In this document: piece after piece, positions 52,539-62,104 of the stretch
Numbering within the stretch: position 1 is the first letter of the stretch
How the letters are laid out: the number at the start of each line of letters is the position of its first letter
Origin: an uncultured Thalassotalea sp.
GTDB lineage: Bacteria; Pseudomonadota; Gammaproteobacteria; Enterobacterales; Alteromonadaceae
NCBI GenBank assembly: GCA_947502355.1
Contig: CANMZP010000004.1
Coordinates: forward strand, 124,001-188,000
Length of the DNA: 64,000 nucleotides
Reading direction: 5' to 3'
Translations under genes and position numbers: made by a program
The notes under the pieces: model-generated
What the model was told of the DNA's origin: nothing
What the model saw: the letters and a program-made list of their open reading frames with translations, nothing else
Databases searched by the model: none

Positions 52539-53463
52539 AGCCATAACCATAATATCCATAAAGTTCTTTTTGGGAATGAATGGCTTTATTGAGAACGAGG
52601 CCTTTGGCCAAATCCTCAGGCAATAATTCATTGGCTTTTTGGATTTCTTGTAAACTGGATTTGTCCTCTTCTACCACGATAAGTGCTTGCCCCATTAGCT
52701 GTGCTAGTAATGATGTTTCATTAACACCAAGCAGTGGTGGGCTGTCAAATAACACGATACGGTTATTATAGCGACGCTCTAACTCTAAGCAGAGGCTAGC
52801 CATTTTTTCACTAGCAAGGAGTTCGTTCGCCAAACTGTGAGCACTGCCAGCTGGAATGATTTTCAAGTTGGGTAGGTTGGTTGAGTAAATTATGTCTTCA
52901 ATATTAGGGCAATTTCCTGATAGGTAGTCAATCAAACCAATTCGGTCTTCAAACCCTAATGCAGTTGGAATGCTGGGTTTTAGTATGTCAGCGTCTACCA
53001 ATAGCACTGTTTTGTCTTGTTCAAGCGCAATACTCAAGGCTAAATTTATCGATACGAAAGTTTTCCCTTCATTGGCTTGCGCACTCGATACCATGATTAA
53101 GTTTGAGTGCGGCAATGTTTTGGATATCACCCCAAAAGCATTATTTAACAGTTTTCGTTTAACTTGTCTGAACTCTTCCGACATGATTCTTTGATCTACC
53201 GTCTGTGGATTATCACTGACCCCTTCATAGCTAGAAAGGTTTAATTGAATATATGAAGAAACATCGTCTGATTGATTCTGAACGGTTGGTTTCTGATTCG
53301 GTGATGGCGCATTATTAACATCCGCTTTTTGAGCAGCCATTTTTGGCTCGGCTTTAGGTTCAAGCTCGATAACTGACGAACTGTCATTGCCCTTATTGCT
53401 AACCGCTTTTATATCCGTTTGTTTTCGTTTTTGTTTTTTTAGGGCTTCCTCTATGGTTGACAT
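52525..53463 (-). CDS. XrtA-associated tyrosine autokinase
   Basis: A 312-residue bacterial tyrosine (BY) kinase. After a charged linker the catalytic domain shows Walker A VSSAQANEGKTF (about 131-142), Walker A' LLVDADILKPS (about 162-172) and Walker B VLFDSPP. The C-terminus is a tyrosine cluster, YGYYGYGYG, the autophosphorylation site. It works with the adjacent chain-length protein to control polymer length and export. The cytoplasmic kinase and the membrane activator are separate genes here. Confidence 0.92.
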   Translation of the reverse strand: MSTIEEALKKQKRKQTDIKAVSNKGNDSSSVIELEPKAEPKMAAQKADVNNAPSPNQKPTVQNQSDDVSSYIQLNLSSYEGVSDNPQTVDQRIMSEEFRQVKRKLLNNAFGVISKTLPHSNLIMVSSAQANEGKTFVSINLALSIALEQDKTVLLVDADILKPSIPTALGFEDRIGLIDYLSGNCPNIEDIIYSTNLPNLKIIPAGSAHSLANELLASEKMASLCLELERRYNNRIVLFDSPPLLGVNETSLLAQLMGQALIVVEEDKSSLQEIQKANELLPEDLAKGLVLNKAIHSQKELYGYYGYGYGKR

Positions 53464-53464
53464 A

Positions 53465-55030
53465 TTAGGCTACTCCTTGGGTTAGCGCGGCAGCGAGAGG
53501 TGGATAGTTATAAGCAATGATTAAGGTCACTAGCAGTAGGGCAAACAAGCTGTTTGAAGCAATAAATAATTTTGTGGAACGGTTTGTTGCTTGTACCTTA
53601 TTTAATTGACTGGTTGCCGAAATCACCCCAAAAATTGGTAAGCCAATAGTGCGAGTAAGTTGGCTAGTAGATATGACCTTCGGATTCAATTGTACTTGTA
53701 AAAAGGCGATAACTGCGCCCACGGCGATACTGCCTAATAAGGCAAGAACAAAAAAGACTTCTCTAATAGGACCACTTGCTTGCAATGCTAATTGAGGAGG
53801 ATCTATTACCCTAAATTGTATTTTTTCCGTAGATTGTTCTGCCGATCGGGCTAAATGGGCACTTTCCTGACGTTCAAGCAATTCTTCATAGCGTGCTTTT
53901 ATAATGTTGTAATCACGATTTAAACCGGTGAATTCGGCATCGACTTCCGGTATGGTCAAAATTTGTTGGTTTAGCTCATTAATCTGGTTTTTATAATTTG
54001 CCACTCTGGCGGTAAGCGAGGCAACATCATTTTTAAGTTGGTTAACCAGAATTTTCATCTCTTGGTATACCACATTAGAGCTTAGGGCATTAATCGCATC
54101 CGGATTTTCTTGGTTAGCGCGGTATAATTCATCTATTTCTTGTTCACGTTTGGCGCGAAGATCTTCAAGTCGACTCTGGGTTTCTTTAACATCCGGATGT
54201 TTATCGGTAAATCTTAACGTCAAGCTGTCCAGAGTTTCCTCAAGCTGTTTTATCCTATCATCATATTGACTGGTAAAGTTTGTATTTTGGGCTCCTTTAG
54301 GATCTTGAGGGACGAGTTGAGCTTGTGCTGATTGCAATCTTGTTTTGGCTTCAAGCAAGGCAAGTTCAGCTTCTTTAAGGTTGACTTTCTCATTTGCTAA
54401 CTGTCTGGTATAGCTGTTGGTATTTTCTGGTAATGAGCCATAGTATTTTTGTCGAAAGTTTTTTAAACGGATCTCGGCATCAACCAATCGTTGTTCATAT
54501 TCATTTATTTGGGTATTGATAAATTTTTGCGCACTATCCGTGTCTTCTCTGGATTCACCTAAGGTGTTTTCAATAAATACTGTTAAAGCCGATTGGACAA
54601 TACTCTGTGCCAGTTCAGGGGAACTGGCTGTTGTTGAAATAGTAAAAATATTCTCTCTACTCGTTCTTGAAATATTAATTCGCTCTTTAAGGCTTTCAAT
54701 AATTGCCTCATATTGTTCATCGGTGGTGGCTTTAAGGTCGAGATCGGTCATTCGAGCGATTCGTTCTAAATTTGCTCTACTTAGTAAGGTCTTTAAAATT
54801 AATTGCACTTGCACATTGGGGTTGGTATCAACCATCAAGCCTTCCATAAGCGGCCTGAGTAAGGTTTGTGTATCAACATAGACCCTAGCTTCAGATTCAT
54901 ACTGGTTAGGCATAAAGCTAATGCCTAACCAAGCAACTGGGCAAAGCAACCAAGTACTAATGAGCAAATAATGTTTTTTAGACCATATCCCAAGGAGATG
55001 CTCTTTGATAATTTCTAATTGTTCTTGCAT
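53465..55030 (-). CDS. XrtA-system polysaccharide chain-length determinant (Wzz-like)
   Basis: A 521-residue inner-membrane protein with the Wzz/GumC architecture: a first transmembrane helix near residues 20-38, a large periplasmic coiled-coil region (about 180-400, rich in Glu, Leu and Gln) and a C-terminal pair of hydrophobic segments, with the Pro-rich IDPPQLALQASGPIREVF stretch just before. It is co-polymerase and scaffold for the tyrosine kinase, whose gene follows one base after the stop. Fits the TIGR03007 XrtA-type family. Confidence 0.92.
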   Translation of the reverse strand: MQEQLEIIKEHLLGIWSKKHYLLISTWLLCPVAWLGISFMPNQYESEARVYVDTQTLLRPLMEGLMVDTNPNVQVQLILKTLLSRANLERIARMTDLDLKATTDEQYEAIIESLKERINISRTSRENIFTISTTASSPELAQSIVQSALTVFIENTLGESREDTDSAQKFINTQINEYEQRLVDAEIRLKNFRQKYYGSLPENTNSYTRQLANEKVNLKEAELALLEAKTRLQSAQAQLVPQDPKGAQNTNFTSQYDDRIKQLEETLDSLTLRFTDKHPDVKETQSRLEDLRAKREQEIDELYRANQENPDAINALSSNVVYQEMKILVNQLKNDVASLTARVANYKNQINELNQQILTIPEVDAEFTGLNRDYNIIKARYEELLERQESAHLARSAEQSTEKIQFRVIDPPQLALQASGPIREVFFVLALLGSIAVGAVIAFLQVQLNPKVISTSQLTRTIGLPIFGVISATSQLNKVQATNRSTKLFIASNSLFALLLVTLIIAYNYPPLAAALTQGVA

Positions 55031-55045
55031 AACGAATTCTTATTA

Positions 55046-55708
55046 TTAAAACCAAGACTCTGGGATAACTATCACATCACCCGGTAAAATATCGACATTA
55101 GCTTTGATATCACCCGATTGAATTAAATCTGAAATGGCCAACGGGTATTCTTTTTGACTACCATCGACAATGCGAATTAATACAGCATCATTGCCATCGG
55201 CATATTCGGTTAAACCGCCAACGGCAATCATCACATCCAAAAGCGTCATAAATTTGGCATAATTAATTGCCCGCGGTTGGGCCGCCTCGCCAATAACTCG
55301 AACTTGTTCACTGTATGGGCCAACAAAACGGTTAACGGTTACCGTAACTACCGGGTCTTTTAGAAATACCCCTAGTTGTTGTTCAATTTTTCGGGCCAAT
55401 TGGGCTGGTGTTAAACCAGACGCGTCAATATCTTCTACCAATGACGTGGTGATTTTCCCATCAGGTCTAACGGAAAAACTTCCTGAAACTTCCGGATTCC
55501 GCCAGACAAAAATATTAAGTTGATCACCAGGGCCAATCAGGTAGTTATAGTTATTCGCAGAGCTAGTTTGTGCACTGTGTAATGTGGCTGTTGGCAAGGT
55601 TTTCTGACTAGTGCCAGGAAAGCTTGAGCAACCAATAATTAGCAAATTCGCAACAGCAAATGACAGGTAACGAATAAGGTTAAGGGGTTTTATTCTTGAG
55701 ATAAGCAT
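55046..55708 (-). CDS. XrtA-system exopolysaccharide export lipoprotein (Wza-like)
   Basis: A 220-residue outer-membrane polysaccharide export protein. The lipoprotein signal ends LIIGC (Cys about residue 27). The Poly_export domain starts YLIGPGDQLNIFVWRNPEVSG, followed by a SLBB-type domain (about 125-200) with RVIGEAAQPRAINY and LPGDVIVIPESWF at the end. Shorter than E. coli Wza, as is usual in XrtA loci. First gene of the leftward operon, diverging from the EpsB-type transferase gene. Confidence 0.92.
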   Translation of the reverse strand: MLISRIKPLNLIRYLSFAVANLLIIGCSSFPGTSQKTLPTATLHSAQTSSANNYNYLIGPGDQLNIFVWRNPEVSGSFSVRPDGKITTSLVEDIDASGLTPAQLARKIEQQLGVFLKDPVVTVTVNRFVGPYSEQVRVIGEAAQPRAINYAKFMTLLDVMIAVGGLTEYADGNDAVLIRIVDGSQKEYPLAISDLIQSGDIKANVDILPGDVIVIPESWF

Positions 55709-55939
55709 GTACTAACCTTTTCTTTTATTAATGTTGTAAAGTCATTTATGAGATTAGTTCATAGTTAATTTTTTTGCATAAAAAACGTACAAAAAAATCG
55801 GGCCATTTATCTTTTTGGTCTATTCTTAGGTTCAACTGCGGACGAAAATAATCGTTAAACTAATAACTTAATAATAAATTAATGCTTGTCTTTCATATCG
55901 TATTAGGCTTCATACTAATAAAAATACGAGGTAAATTCA
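55709..55939. promoter_or_regulatory. Divergent promoter region of the exopolysaccharide operons
   Basis: A 231-base, very AT-rich region between divergent operons; it must hold promoters for both. I searched by eye for sigma-54 boxes (TGGCAC-N5-TTGC) on both strands and found none that is convincing. GAGG at 55928-55931 serves the GTG start at 55940. Confidence 0.4.
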
Positions 55940-57325
55940 GTGCAAAGTAATTATTCTAATCATATGCGCCAATCGGCAAGGTTTTTGATATTTTGTGACT
56001 TCCTGCTAGTTCTCAATCTGTTAATCGTCTTCTATAACGTCTCATCTCCCATAGCGGGTTTGAGCTTTGCATTGGGTCTGGAATTGGTGGTGATAATAAT
56101 AAGTCATATGCTGGTGTTTCTAAGCATGGGACTGTATCAAACTAAATTGCGGCATAATAGTTGGGAAATCTGTGGGCGAATTGGTATTGCCAGCGTTTTA
56201 AGCTATTTATTCCTGTCCTTTATTTTTTTGTTTTTACACAGTGCTATTTTATACGGTAATCAACTGTTCCAGTTTATTTTAATCGCATTTTCCGGCTCAG
56301 CCATTATTCGAGTCACTTTGTATAAGTTTAATGTTCTGGGCTTTGTTAAACGAAATATCTTGGTTTTAGGCGCGGGCACAAGGGCGGAAATCATTGTTGA
56401 AAGGATGCGGCGAAAAGTTGACCAGCAAAATTTTAATTTGGTTGGATTTATTGCTATGCCAGATGATGATTCTAAGCTCATTCCAGCGGAACAAATCATT
56501 GAGTTGGAGGGTCGGTTAAGTGCATTTGTACGCAAACATCATATCCATGAAATTGTTGTCGCCAATGATGAACGTCGCGGTAACTTGCCTATCGATGACT
56601 TGTTTTATTGCCGAATCCGTGGTGTTGAAATTCTTGAAATACTTGATTTTATTGAAAAAGAAACCGGTCAGATTGCGGTAAATTTAATGTACCCAAGCTG
56701 GGTTATTTACTCCAATGGTTTCCTTTCTAAAAATGAATTACGAAGTACGTTTGACTGGGTGTTTAACTGCTTTCTGGCTTCACTAATTTTCCTCTTAACT
56801 TGGCCTTGTATGTTATTGACGATCATTGCCATCAAATTTGAAGAAGGCATGAATGCGCCGTGTTTTTATTATCAAGACCGGGTTGGCTGTAATGGTAAAA
56901 TTTTCCGGATAGTTAAGTTTCGCAGCATGCGCCTAGATGCCGAAAAATTTGGGGCTCAATGGGCTTGTGAAGATGATCCTAGAGTGACGAAGGTTGGTAA
57001 GTTTATTCGTAAGTATCGAATTGATGAACTACCGCAACTTTATAACGTAATAAAAGGGGACATGGGTTTTGTTGGTCCTCGGCCTGAGCGACCCGAGTTT
57101 GTGAATGAGCTTAACAATAAGATCCCTTATTACAATGAGCGTCACTGTGTTAAGTCGGGTTTAACCGGATGGGCCCAACTTAAGTACCCTTATGGTGCAA
57201 CAGAAAATGATGCAGTAGAAAAACTTAAATATGATTTGTATTATATTAAGCATCGCAGCTTTCTTCTTGATTTAATGATTCTTGTGCAAACTGCAGAGAT
57301 TGTACTTTGGGGAAAAGGTCGATAA
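55940..57325 (+). CDS. XrtA-system undecaprenyl-phosphate sugar transferase (EpsB-like)
   Basis: A 461-residue polyprenyl glycosylphosphotransferase (TIGR03013-like) that starts polymer synthesis on the lipid carrier. The GTG start follows GAGGT. Four hydrophobic helices (about 10-120) precede a CoA-binding-like domain with ILVLGAGTRAE, then a membrane helix (about 275-300) and the catalytic domain with FRSMRLDAEK, TKVGKFIRKYRIDELPQLYNV and GFVGPRPERPEF. First gene of the rightward group; the deacetylase gene starts 16 bases after its stop. Confidence 0.94.
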   Translation: MQSNYSNHMRQSARFLIFCDFLLVLNLLIVFYNVSSPIAGLSFALGLELVVIIISHMLVFLSMGLYQTKLRHNSWEICGRIGIASVLSYLFLSFIFLFLHSAILYGNQLFQFILIAFSGSAIIRVTLYKFNVLGFVKRNILVLGAGTRAEIIVERMRRKVDQQNFNLVGFIAMPDDDSKLIPAEQIIELEGRLSAFVRKHHIHEIVVANDERRGNLPIDDLFYCRIRGVEILEILDFIEKETGQIAVNLMYPSWVIYSNGFLSKNELRSTFDWVFNCFLASLIFLLTWPCMLLTIIAIKFEEGMNAPCFYYQDRVGCNGKIFRIVKFRSMRLDAEKFGAQWACEDDPRVTKVGKFIRKYRIDELPQLYNVIKGDMGFVGPRPERPEFVNELNNKIPYYNERHCVKSGLTGWAQLKYPYGATENDAVEKLKYDLYYIKHRSFLLDLMILVQTAEIVLWGKGR

Positions 57326-57341
57326 ATACAGAGGTTTTATC

Positions 57342-58250
57342 ATGCCAAAAAGCGGTTTTCTAGCTAAGAATAACAATATCCTTACTGTTGATGTTGAGGA
57401 CTATTTTCAGGTTTCAGCGTTTGAGCAAGTGGTAGAAAAACATAGCTGGGATAGTTTAGTGCATCGGGTTGAAGGCAATACCCAACGAGTGCTTGATTTA
57501 TTTGCCGAACATAATGCTACCGCGACTTTTTTTGTGTTGGGCTGGGTAGCTGAGCGATACCCTAAATTAATCCAGCGTATAGTAAATGAGGGGCATGAAT
57601 TAGCCAGTCATGGCTATGGTCACCAACGTCTGACACTCATGTCAGAGCACGAAGTCAAGCGTGATATCGCCTTGAGTAAAGATATCCTTGAAGATATTTC
57701 AGGAACACAAGTTCATGGTTATCGGGCACCGAGTTTTTCCATCAATGAGTCGAATCGGTGGGTATTTTCGTATCTGCAAGAACTGGGTTTTACCTACAGC
57801 TCTAGCACCTTCCCTATAAAACATGATTTGTATGGGGTACCAGACTGGCCGAGGTTTATCCATAAAACGGCAGAAGGTATCTGGGAGATACCGATGTCGA
57901 CACTTAAAATGGCAAACCGAAATTTGCCGATATCAGGCGGCGGTTATTGTCGGCTACTGCCATTTAAGTTCAGTGATATTGCCATTAAAAAGTACCTTCA
58001 AGCTGAACAATTTCCGTACATGTTTTATTTTCATCCTTGGGAGATTGATGCCAAGCAACCGCGAATTAAAGGCGCTACTTTTAAATCAAACTTTCGCCAT
58101 TATACCAACTTGCAAAGTATGCAGGATAAGATTGAGAATCTTTTAAAAGTATACCAATGGCAATCGATACAATCAGTTTATCAAGTTCAATTAAATCTTC
58201 ATAAACAAAGTGATATTCAACTTTTAAAGCAAGAACATATTTCAGGATGA
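57342..58250 (+). CDS. XrtA-system polysaccharide deacetylase
   Basis: A 302-residue NodB-type deacetylase (TIGR03006-like). I choose the ATG at 57342, after GAGG at 57331-57334, instead of the frame start at 57282, which would overlap the transferase gene. Motifs are TVDVEDYFQV (catalytic Asp pair), TATFFVLGWVAERYP, SHGYGHQRLT (metal His pair), GYRAPSFS and FYFHPWEID. It probably removes acetyl groups from the exopolysaccharide. No clear signal peptide, as is common for this subfamily. Overlaps the exosortase start by 4 bases. Confidence 0.93.
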   Translation: MPKSGFLAKNNNILTVDVEDYFQVSAFEQVVEKHSWDSLVHRVEGNTQRVLDLFAEHNATATFFVLGWVAERYPKLIQRIVNEGHELASHGYGHQRLTLMSEHEVKRDIALSKDILEDISGTQVHGYRAPSFSINESNRWVFSYLQELGFTYSSSTFPIKHDLYGVPDWPRFIHKTAEGIWEIPMSTLKMANRNLPISGGGYCRLLPFKFSDIAIKKYLQAEQFPYMFYFHPWEIDAKQPRIKGATFKSNFRHYTNLQSMQDKIENLLKVYQWQSIQSVYQVQLNLHKQSDIQLLKQEHISG

Positions 58251-59710
58251 ACAGAGCAGTTAAATTCTTTTTTCAGCAAAAAAAATTAAGTATATTTCTA
58301 CTTTCATTGTCCCTGATTTGGTTTTTAACTTTTTATCGAGGACTACTGGCTGCTGTTGACGTTTGGTGGACTTCTGAAATATATCATCATTGCTTTTTGG
58401 TTTTACCTATAAGCGTCTGGTTAATTTATTTAAAACGTGATGACCTGATAAAAACTGAAAAGAATATAAACTATCTAGCCCTACCTTTAATTGTTTTTCT
58501 GTTGTTACTCCAAGTATTTGGTGTTGCTGGTGATATAAAGCTTTTTCAATATGTCGCAACGTTTGCGATTATCCCATGTTTAGTTTTATTTTTTATTGGC
58601 TTAAAAGGCTCCTTGACTATTTTATTCCCGTTATTTTTCTTGATATTTGCCATTCCAGTTGGCGACGAATTGATACCAATCCTACAAAATATTACAGCGG
58701 ATTTATCGGTGTTTTTCCTCAACTTTACCCCTATCACTATTTTCAGGGAGGGATTGTATATCGAAATTCCAAATGGCAAATTTGTAGTTGCAGAAGCCTG
58801 TTCGGGTATCAGCTTCCTAATTGTCTCATTAGTCTTTGGCAGCCTCTATTCCTATCTTTACATGAAAAGCCCCGCTAAGAAGGCCGTTTTTGTCGGCTTG
58901 TCAATTGCAGTGCCAATTATTGCTAATGCATTAAGGGTTATGGGCATTGTTATTATTGGTGATGTATGGGGTATGGAATATGCTGGTGGCACCGATCATT
59001 TAATCTATGGCGGTGTATTTTATTGCTTTGTCTTATTCCTGCTTATTATGATAGGTGAAAAAATCAAAGACAAAGACATCACCCATACTAAACAATTCAC
59101 ATACTCCCAATTGCATTTTTCGAAACCTACTTCAATCAAAGCAGGGTTGATCATCTTGCTTTTTCTAGGCTGCTTTACCTGGCAAAACAAAATACTTTAC
59201 CCATCCATTGAGCGAGTAAATCATTCATTACCCAAAACCTTAGTCAATCAAATTTCGCGGGGAAAAATTTCAACGAATCCCTCTTTTGAAGGCTATAGTC
59301 GTAAGATAGAAGGGCAGCTTATCAGTAGTAAAGACGTTGAAGTGATTGTTACTTGGTTTGATTATGGTAGCAAGGGAGACGCTTTTTCGCTAAACCAAAA
59401 GCACTATGATGAAACGAGGTGGCGTTTAGCAAAGACAACATATTTGCCATTTACGGATGACTTTGGCGATGGGCAATACAAAGAGCAAGTTTTGGTTAAC
59501 AGGTTTGGTCAACGCTTTAAATTTAATTCTCTGTATATTATCAACGACAGGGTTTTTGGTAATAAGCAAAAAGCAAATTTGTATTATGCATGGCTAACCT
59601 TTACTCAACAACAACCAACAGTGTTATCTTTATCTACCTTAACTCCGTTTAGTTCTGAGCAAAAATTTGCAAATAGTTTTAACACGCTATTGAGGAATTT
59701 GCAGGGGTAA
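58247..59710 (+). CDS. xrtA: Exosortase A fused to an EpsI domain
   Basis: A 487-residue protein combining exosortase and EpsI. The membrane part (about 1-280, at least eight helices) carries the transpeptidase-like triad: Cys185 in EACSGISFL, Arg230 in NALRVMGI and His251 in GTDHLIYGG. Residues 300-487 match EpsI-type domains found alone or fused in XrtA systems. XrtA cleaves PEP-CTERM proteins and is linked to exopolysaccharide. No PEP-CTERM substrate gene is visible in this window, so substrates must lie elsewhere. Translation is coupled to the deacetylase by a 4-base overlap. Confidence 0.93.
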   Translation: MNRAVKFFFQQKKLSIFLLSLSLIWFLTFYRGLLAAVDVWWTSEIYHHCFLVLPISVWLIYLKRDDLIKTEKNINYLALPLIVFLLLLQVFGVAGDIKLFQYVATFAIIPCLVLFFIGLKGSLTILFPLFFLIFAIPVGDELIPILQNITADLSVFFLNFTPITIFREGLYIEIPNGKFVVAEACSGISFLIVSLVFGSLYSYLYMKSPAKKAVFVGLSIAVPIIANALRVMGIVIIGDVWGMEYAGGTDHLIYGGVFYCFVLFLLIMIGEKIKDKDITHTKQFTYSQLHFSKPTSIKAGLIILLFLGCFTWQNKILYPSIERVNHSLPKTLVNQISRGKISTNPSFEGYSRKIEGQLISSKDVEVIVTWFDYGSKGDAFSLNQKHYDETRWRLAKTTYLPFTDDFGDGQYKEQVLVNRFGQRFKFNSLYIINDRVFGNKQKANLYYAWLTFTQQQPTVLSLSTLTPFSSEQKFANSFNTLLRNLQG

Positions 59711-59713
59711 GCT

Positions 59714-60448
59714 ATGAAAAAGCATAATGTGATAATTCTGACCACGGGATTAAGTGGTAGCTCCCTGTTTACAAAACTTCTTTGTAAGCATGGCTATTGG
59801 TGCGGCGAAAAAACCATTACTAAGAATAATTATAGTGGTCACTACAACACCTATGAAAATGAGGTTTTAGTAAAATTAAATCAAACTTTGTTGGACAAGT
59901 GCCAAGTTGACTTTTCCGTGCAAGATCAATTTGATGATAAATTATTTGCTCAAATTGAAAAATTATCCCAAACCATTGACTTAAAGCCATACACGGCGTT
60001 TATAAAAGAATGCGATAATCATCAACCTTGGGTTTGGAAGGATCCCAGGTTGATTCATACCTTAGGCTTTTGGTTGAAACTTATAGATAGGGAAAATTGC
60101 CGCTTTTTATATGTGGCAAGAAGGCCTTGGTGGTTGTGGGTATCATTTCTAAATAAGCGACGACTGATTGATTATACAACGCTTAAACATTATGAAACGC
60201 AGAGTCTTAGCAAATCTATAAATGCCCTAAAGTCATGGGGGGGACTGGTTGAGTTATTCTATTTTGATGATCTAATTAGTAACCCAAAAACTTCGTTAGG
60301 AAGGCTAAATCGTTTTCTTAGAATAAGTATTAGTTTAGAGGACTTTAAACAAAATTCTCACTCAACACCTACTTTCGAGCATAAAGCCCAAATCCAGATT
60401 AAAGCTATTTTAATTTATTTGAAGAACTATCAGCAAGTACCTCGATAA
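59714..60448 (+). CDS. Sulfotransferase-like protein
   Basis: A 244-residue cytoplasmic protein with a P-loop-like start LTTGLSGSSLFTKLL (about 9-23) in the position of the PAPS 5'-phosphosulfate loop, then WVWKDPRLIHTLGFW (about 105-119) and FLYVARRPWWLWVSF (about 130-144), where the 3'-phosphate-binding Arg and Ser of sulfotransferases occur. It begins 3 bases after the exosortase stop, with AGGGG as ribosome site. It may sulfate the exopolysaccharide, a modification typical of marine polymers (inference). Its 3' end overlaps the opposite-strand beta-helix gene by 44 bases. Confidence 0.75.
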   Translation: MKKHNVIILTTGLSGSSLFTKLLCKHGYWCGEKTITKNNYSGHYNTYENEVLVKLNQTLLDKCQVDFSVQDQFDDKLFAQIEKLSQTIDLKPYTAFIKECDNHQPWVWKDPRLIHTLGFWLKLIDRENCRFLYVARRPWWLWVSFLNKRRLIDYTTLKHYETQSLSKSINALKSWGGLVELFYFDDLISNPKTSLGRLNRFLRISISLEDFKQNSHSTPTFEHKAQIQIKAILIYLKNYQQVPR

Positions 60449-61526
60449 GCGCCTCGTGAATAAAGAGAGGTAATTCAAGGTTTTTATCTTTAATAAATTT
60501 TATTAGCTCAGAATAGGGAAATTGTTTGTTATTTTCCAAGGCTGCATTAGCACCGTTTCTTTTTCGGATTCTTTTTGTGGTTAAATTTTCTTTAATGTGA
60601 GCGTCTTTAGTATCTCTGAAGCGATACTCTATGGCGTTAGGGTAGTAATTACGCATTGCGATTAGATTCTTGACTATTATCGTGTCTGGACTGGATTCAA
60701 TAGCAATACCGACGTCAGCAAATGGATGAGAGGGCTTATTATGTATGATGATATTATTTTGGATGATGCCCCCCAAATTGCCTTTCTTTTTACCGAGGCC
60801 AAAACCAATACTTCGATCAGAGTTGATAATTATGTTGTTTAATACTGTATTATTTTCAGACTGGTTCCAAAAATGAATCGCATGTTCTGCTTCTCTGTTA
60901 ATGGGGCTGGCGATATTTTTAAATAAGTTACTCTTAACTACCCAGTCAATGCCTCCATGAGCATCTATTCCACCAATGTACCAGTTAGGACCAATACCAG
61001 CTGTATATTCGAATAAGCAATTTTCAACCAAACCATTTCTTACTCTATTTTCTAATTTTTTGCCATAGGTAACTTTCATCAACTGCTGGTAGGAATTTCT
61101 CAAAATGCTGTTTTTAATTGTTGGGGCTTGGGCACCTTTTTCGCCAGCAACTTGAATAAGGTGAAACTTGCTATTCTCTAATGTTATTCCATCGATAGAA
61201 ACGTTTTTACCAGAAATCTTTATAACATTGCCCACAATTGCATCAGAAGCCATTTTATCGCCAGTTATTACCACTGTGTGTGGATTTATGCTATCGCCGA
61301 TTATTTTCAGGTTATCTCTTTTTATATGGATGGTATTTAAAATGGGATAAACTCCTGGAGCTAAATTAAAGCTTTGCGAGGTGGTACAGTGAGCAGTTGA
61401 TCTAAGCGTGTCTTCCAATAAGAGGATATTGGATATTTGAAAAACTGTTTGCTGACAAATTTTCATTTCAGCTCCAGCAGGAATCAAGAATAGCAAAAAG
61501 AATAGACTTAAGATGTATTTATTCAT
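60405..61526 (-). CDS. Exported right-handed beta-helix protein
   Basis: A 373-residue protein with a signal peptide (cleavage about AGA|EMK, residue 20) and a repeating beta-helix pattern with Asn ladders (NTIHIKRDNLKIIGDS, NVIKISGKNVSIDGITLENS, NNTVLNNIIINSDRS). Such parallel beta-helix proteins include pectate lyases, alginate epimerases and related polysaccharide-modifying enzymes. I see no clear catalytic signature. In this position it may trim or epimerise the exopolysaccharide. Its start overlaps the end of the acyltransferase gene by 8 bases, so it is the last gene of the leftward group. Confidence 0.75.
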   Translation of the reverse strand: MNKYILSLFFLLFLIPAGAEMKICQQTVFQISNILLLEDTLRSTAHCTTSQSFNLAPGVYPILNTIHIKRDNLKIIGDSINPHTVVITGDKMASDAIVGNVIKISGKNVSIDGITLENSKFHLIQVAGEKGAQAPTIKNSILRNSYQQLMKVTYGKKLENRVRNGLVENCLFEYTAGIGPNWYIGGIDAHGGIDWVVKSNLFKNIASPINREAEHAIHFWNQSENNTVLNNIIINSDRSIGFGLGKKKGNLGGIIQNNIIIHNKPSHPFADVGIAIESSPDTIIVKNLIAMRNYYPNAIEYRFRDTKDAHIKENLTTKRIRKRNGANAALENNKQFPYSELIKFIKDKNLELPLFIHEALIEVLADSSSNKLK

Positions 61527-62094
61527 GACGTTTTTTTTTTATCAATGTGGCAGGGTTGCCGGTTACAATGGAATTGTCATCAACATCTTTAGTAACGACA
61601 CTACCAGCTCCAATTACACAATTTTTGCCAATGTTGGCCATAACAATGGCACCATTACCTATCCAAGTATTTTCTCCAATAGTGACCTTCTCGAATACAC
61701 CCCCTTGATCTTTTACAGGTATATCAGGATCACAAAAATTGTGCTGCCTTTTTCCACTTAATATGTGAACACAAGAGCCTAACAAGCAGTTTCTTTCTAG
61801 CCTGCAACTACCAATATTGCATTGTGGGCCAATATAAACGCCATTATGTATCTCTGTGTTATATTGTGAAAAAATGGCAGCAAAGCCGATGAATGAATTT
61901 TTGTCACACACTTCTAATGTAAATCGGTAAAAGGAAACTCGGAAATAACTACCTATTTTACCAGGAATTAAGCTTATTAATTGCGAAAAGCCTGCTAGCA
62001 AGGAGTTTTTATCAAGAAATATTGCTAACAGGAAAAAAGTTAAAATAAATGGAGAGCAAGCTAATAAAAATATAAATTGAATGAATAATTTCAT
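61519..62094 (-). CDS. Hexapeptide-repeat acyltransferase, membrane-anchored
   Basis: A 191-residue left-handed beta-helix acyltransferase. The first 50 residues contain two hydrophobic stretches. The rest follows the [LIV]GxxxX hexapeptide rhythm (GVYIGPQCNIGSCRLERNC, VTIGENTWIGNGAIVMANIGKNCVIGAGSVVTKDV) and ends PATLIKKK. This suggests O- or N-acetylation of a sugar in the polymer. AT-rich codon use. Located 10 bases after the glycosyltransferase stop. Confidence 0.85.
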   Translation of the reverse strand: MKLFIQFIFLLACSPFILTFFLLAIFLDKNSLLAGFSQLISLIPGKIGSYFRVSFYRFTLEVCDKNSFIGFAAIFSQYNTEIHNGVYIGPQCNIGSCRLERNCLLGSCVHILSGKRQHNFCDPDIPVKDQGGVFEKVTIGENTWIGNGAIVMANIGKNCVIGAGSVVTKDVDDNSIVTGNPATLIKKKRHE

Positions 62095-62104
62095 GTGATT
62101 AATA

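Noticed and set aside
51000-53200. Long stretches open on both strands in the exopolysaccharide operon
   Set aside because: Plus-strand frames here are antisense shadows; minus-strand products match known XrtA-system families.
55709-55939. Sigma-54 promoter for PrsR control
   Set aside because: No TGGCAC-N5-TTGC-like element could be found on either strand.
58155-58172. GGCAATCGATACAA in the deacetylase gene
   Set aside because: Coding sequence in an unrelated locus with an imperfect second half; likely chance.
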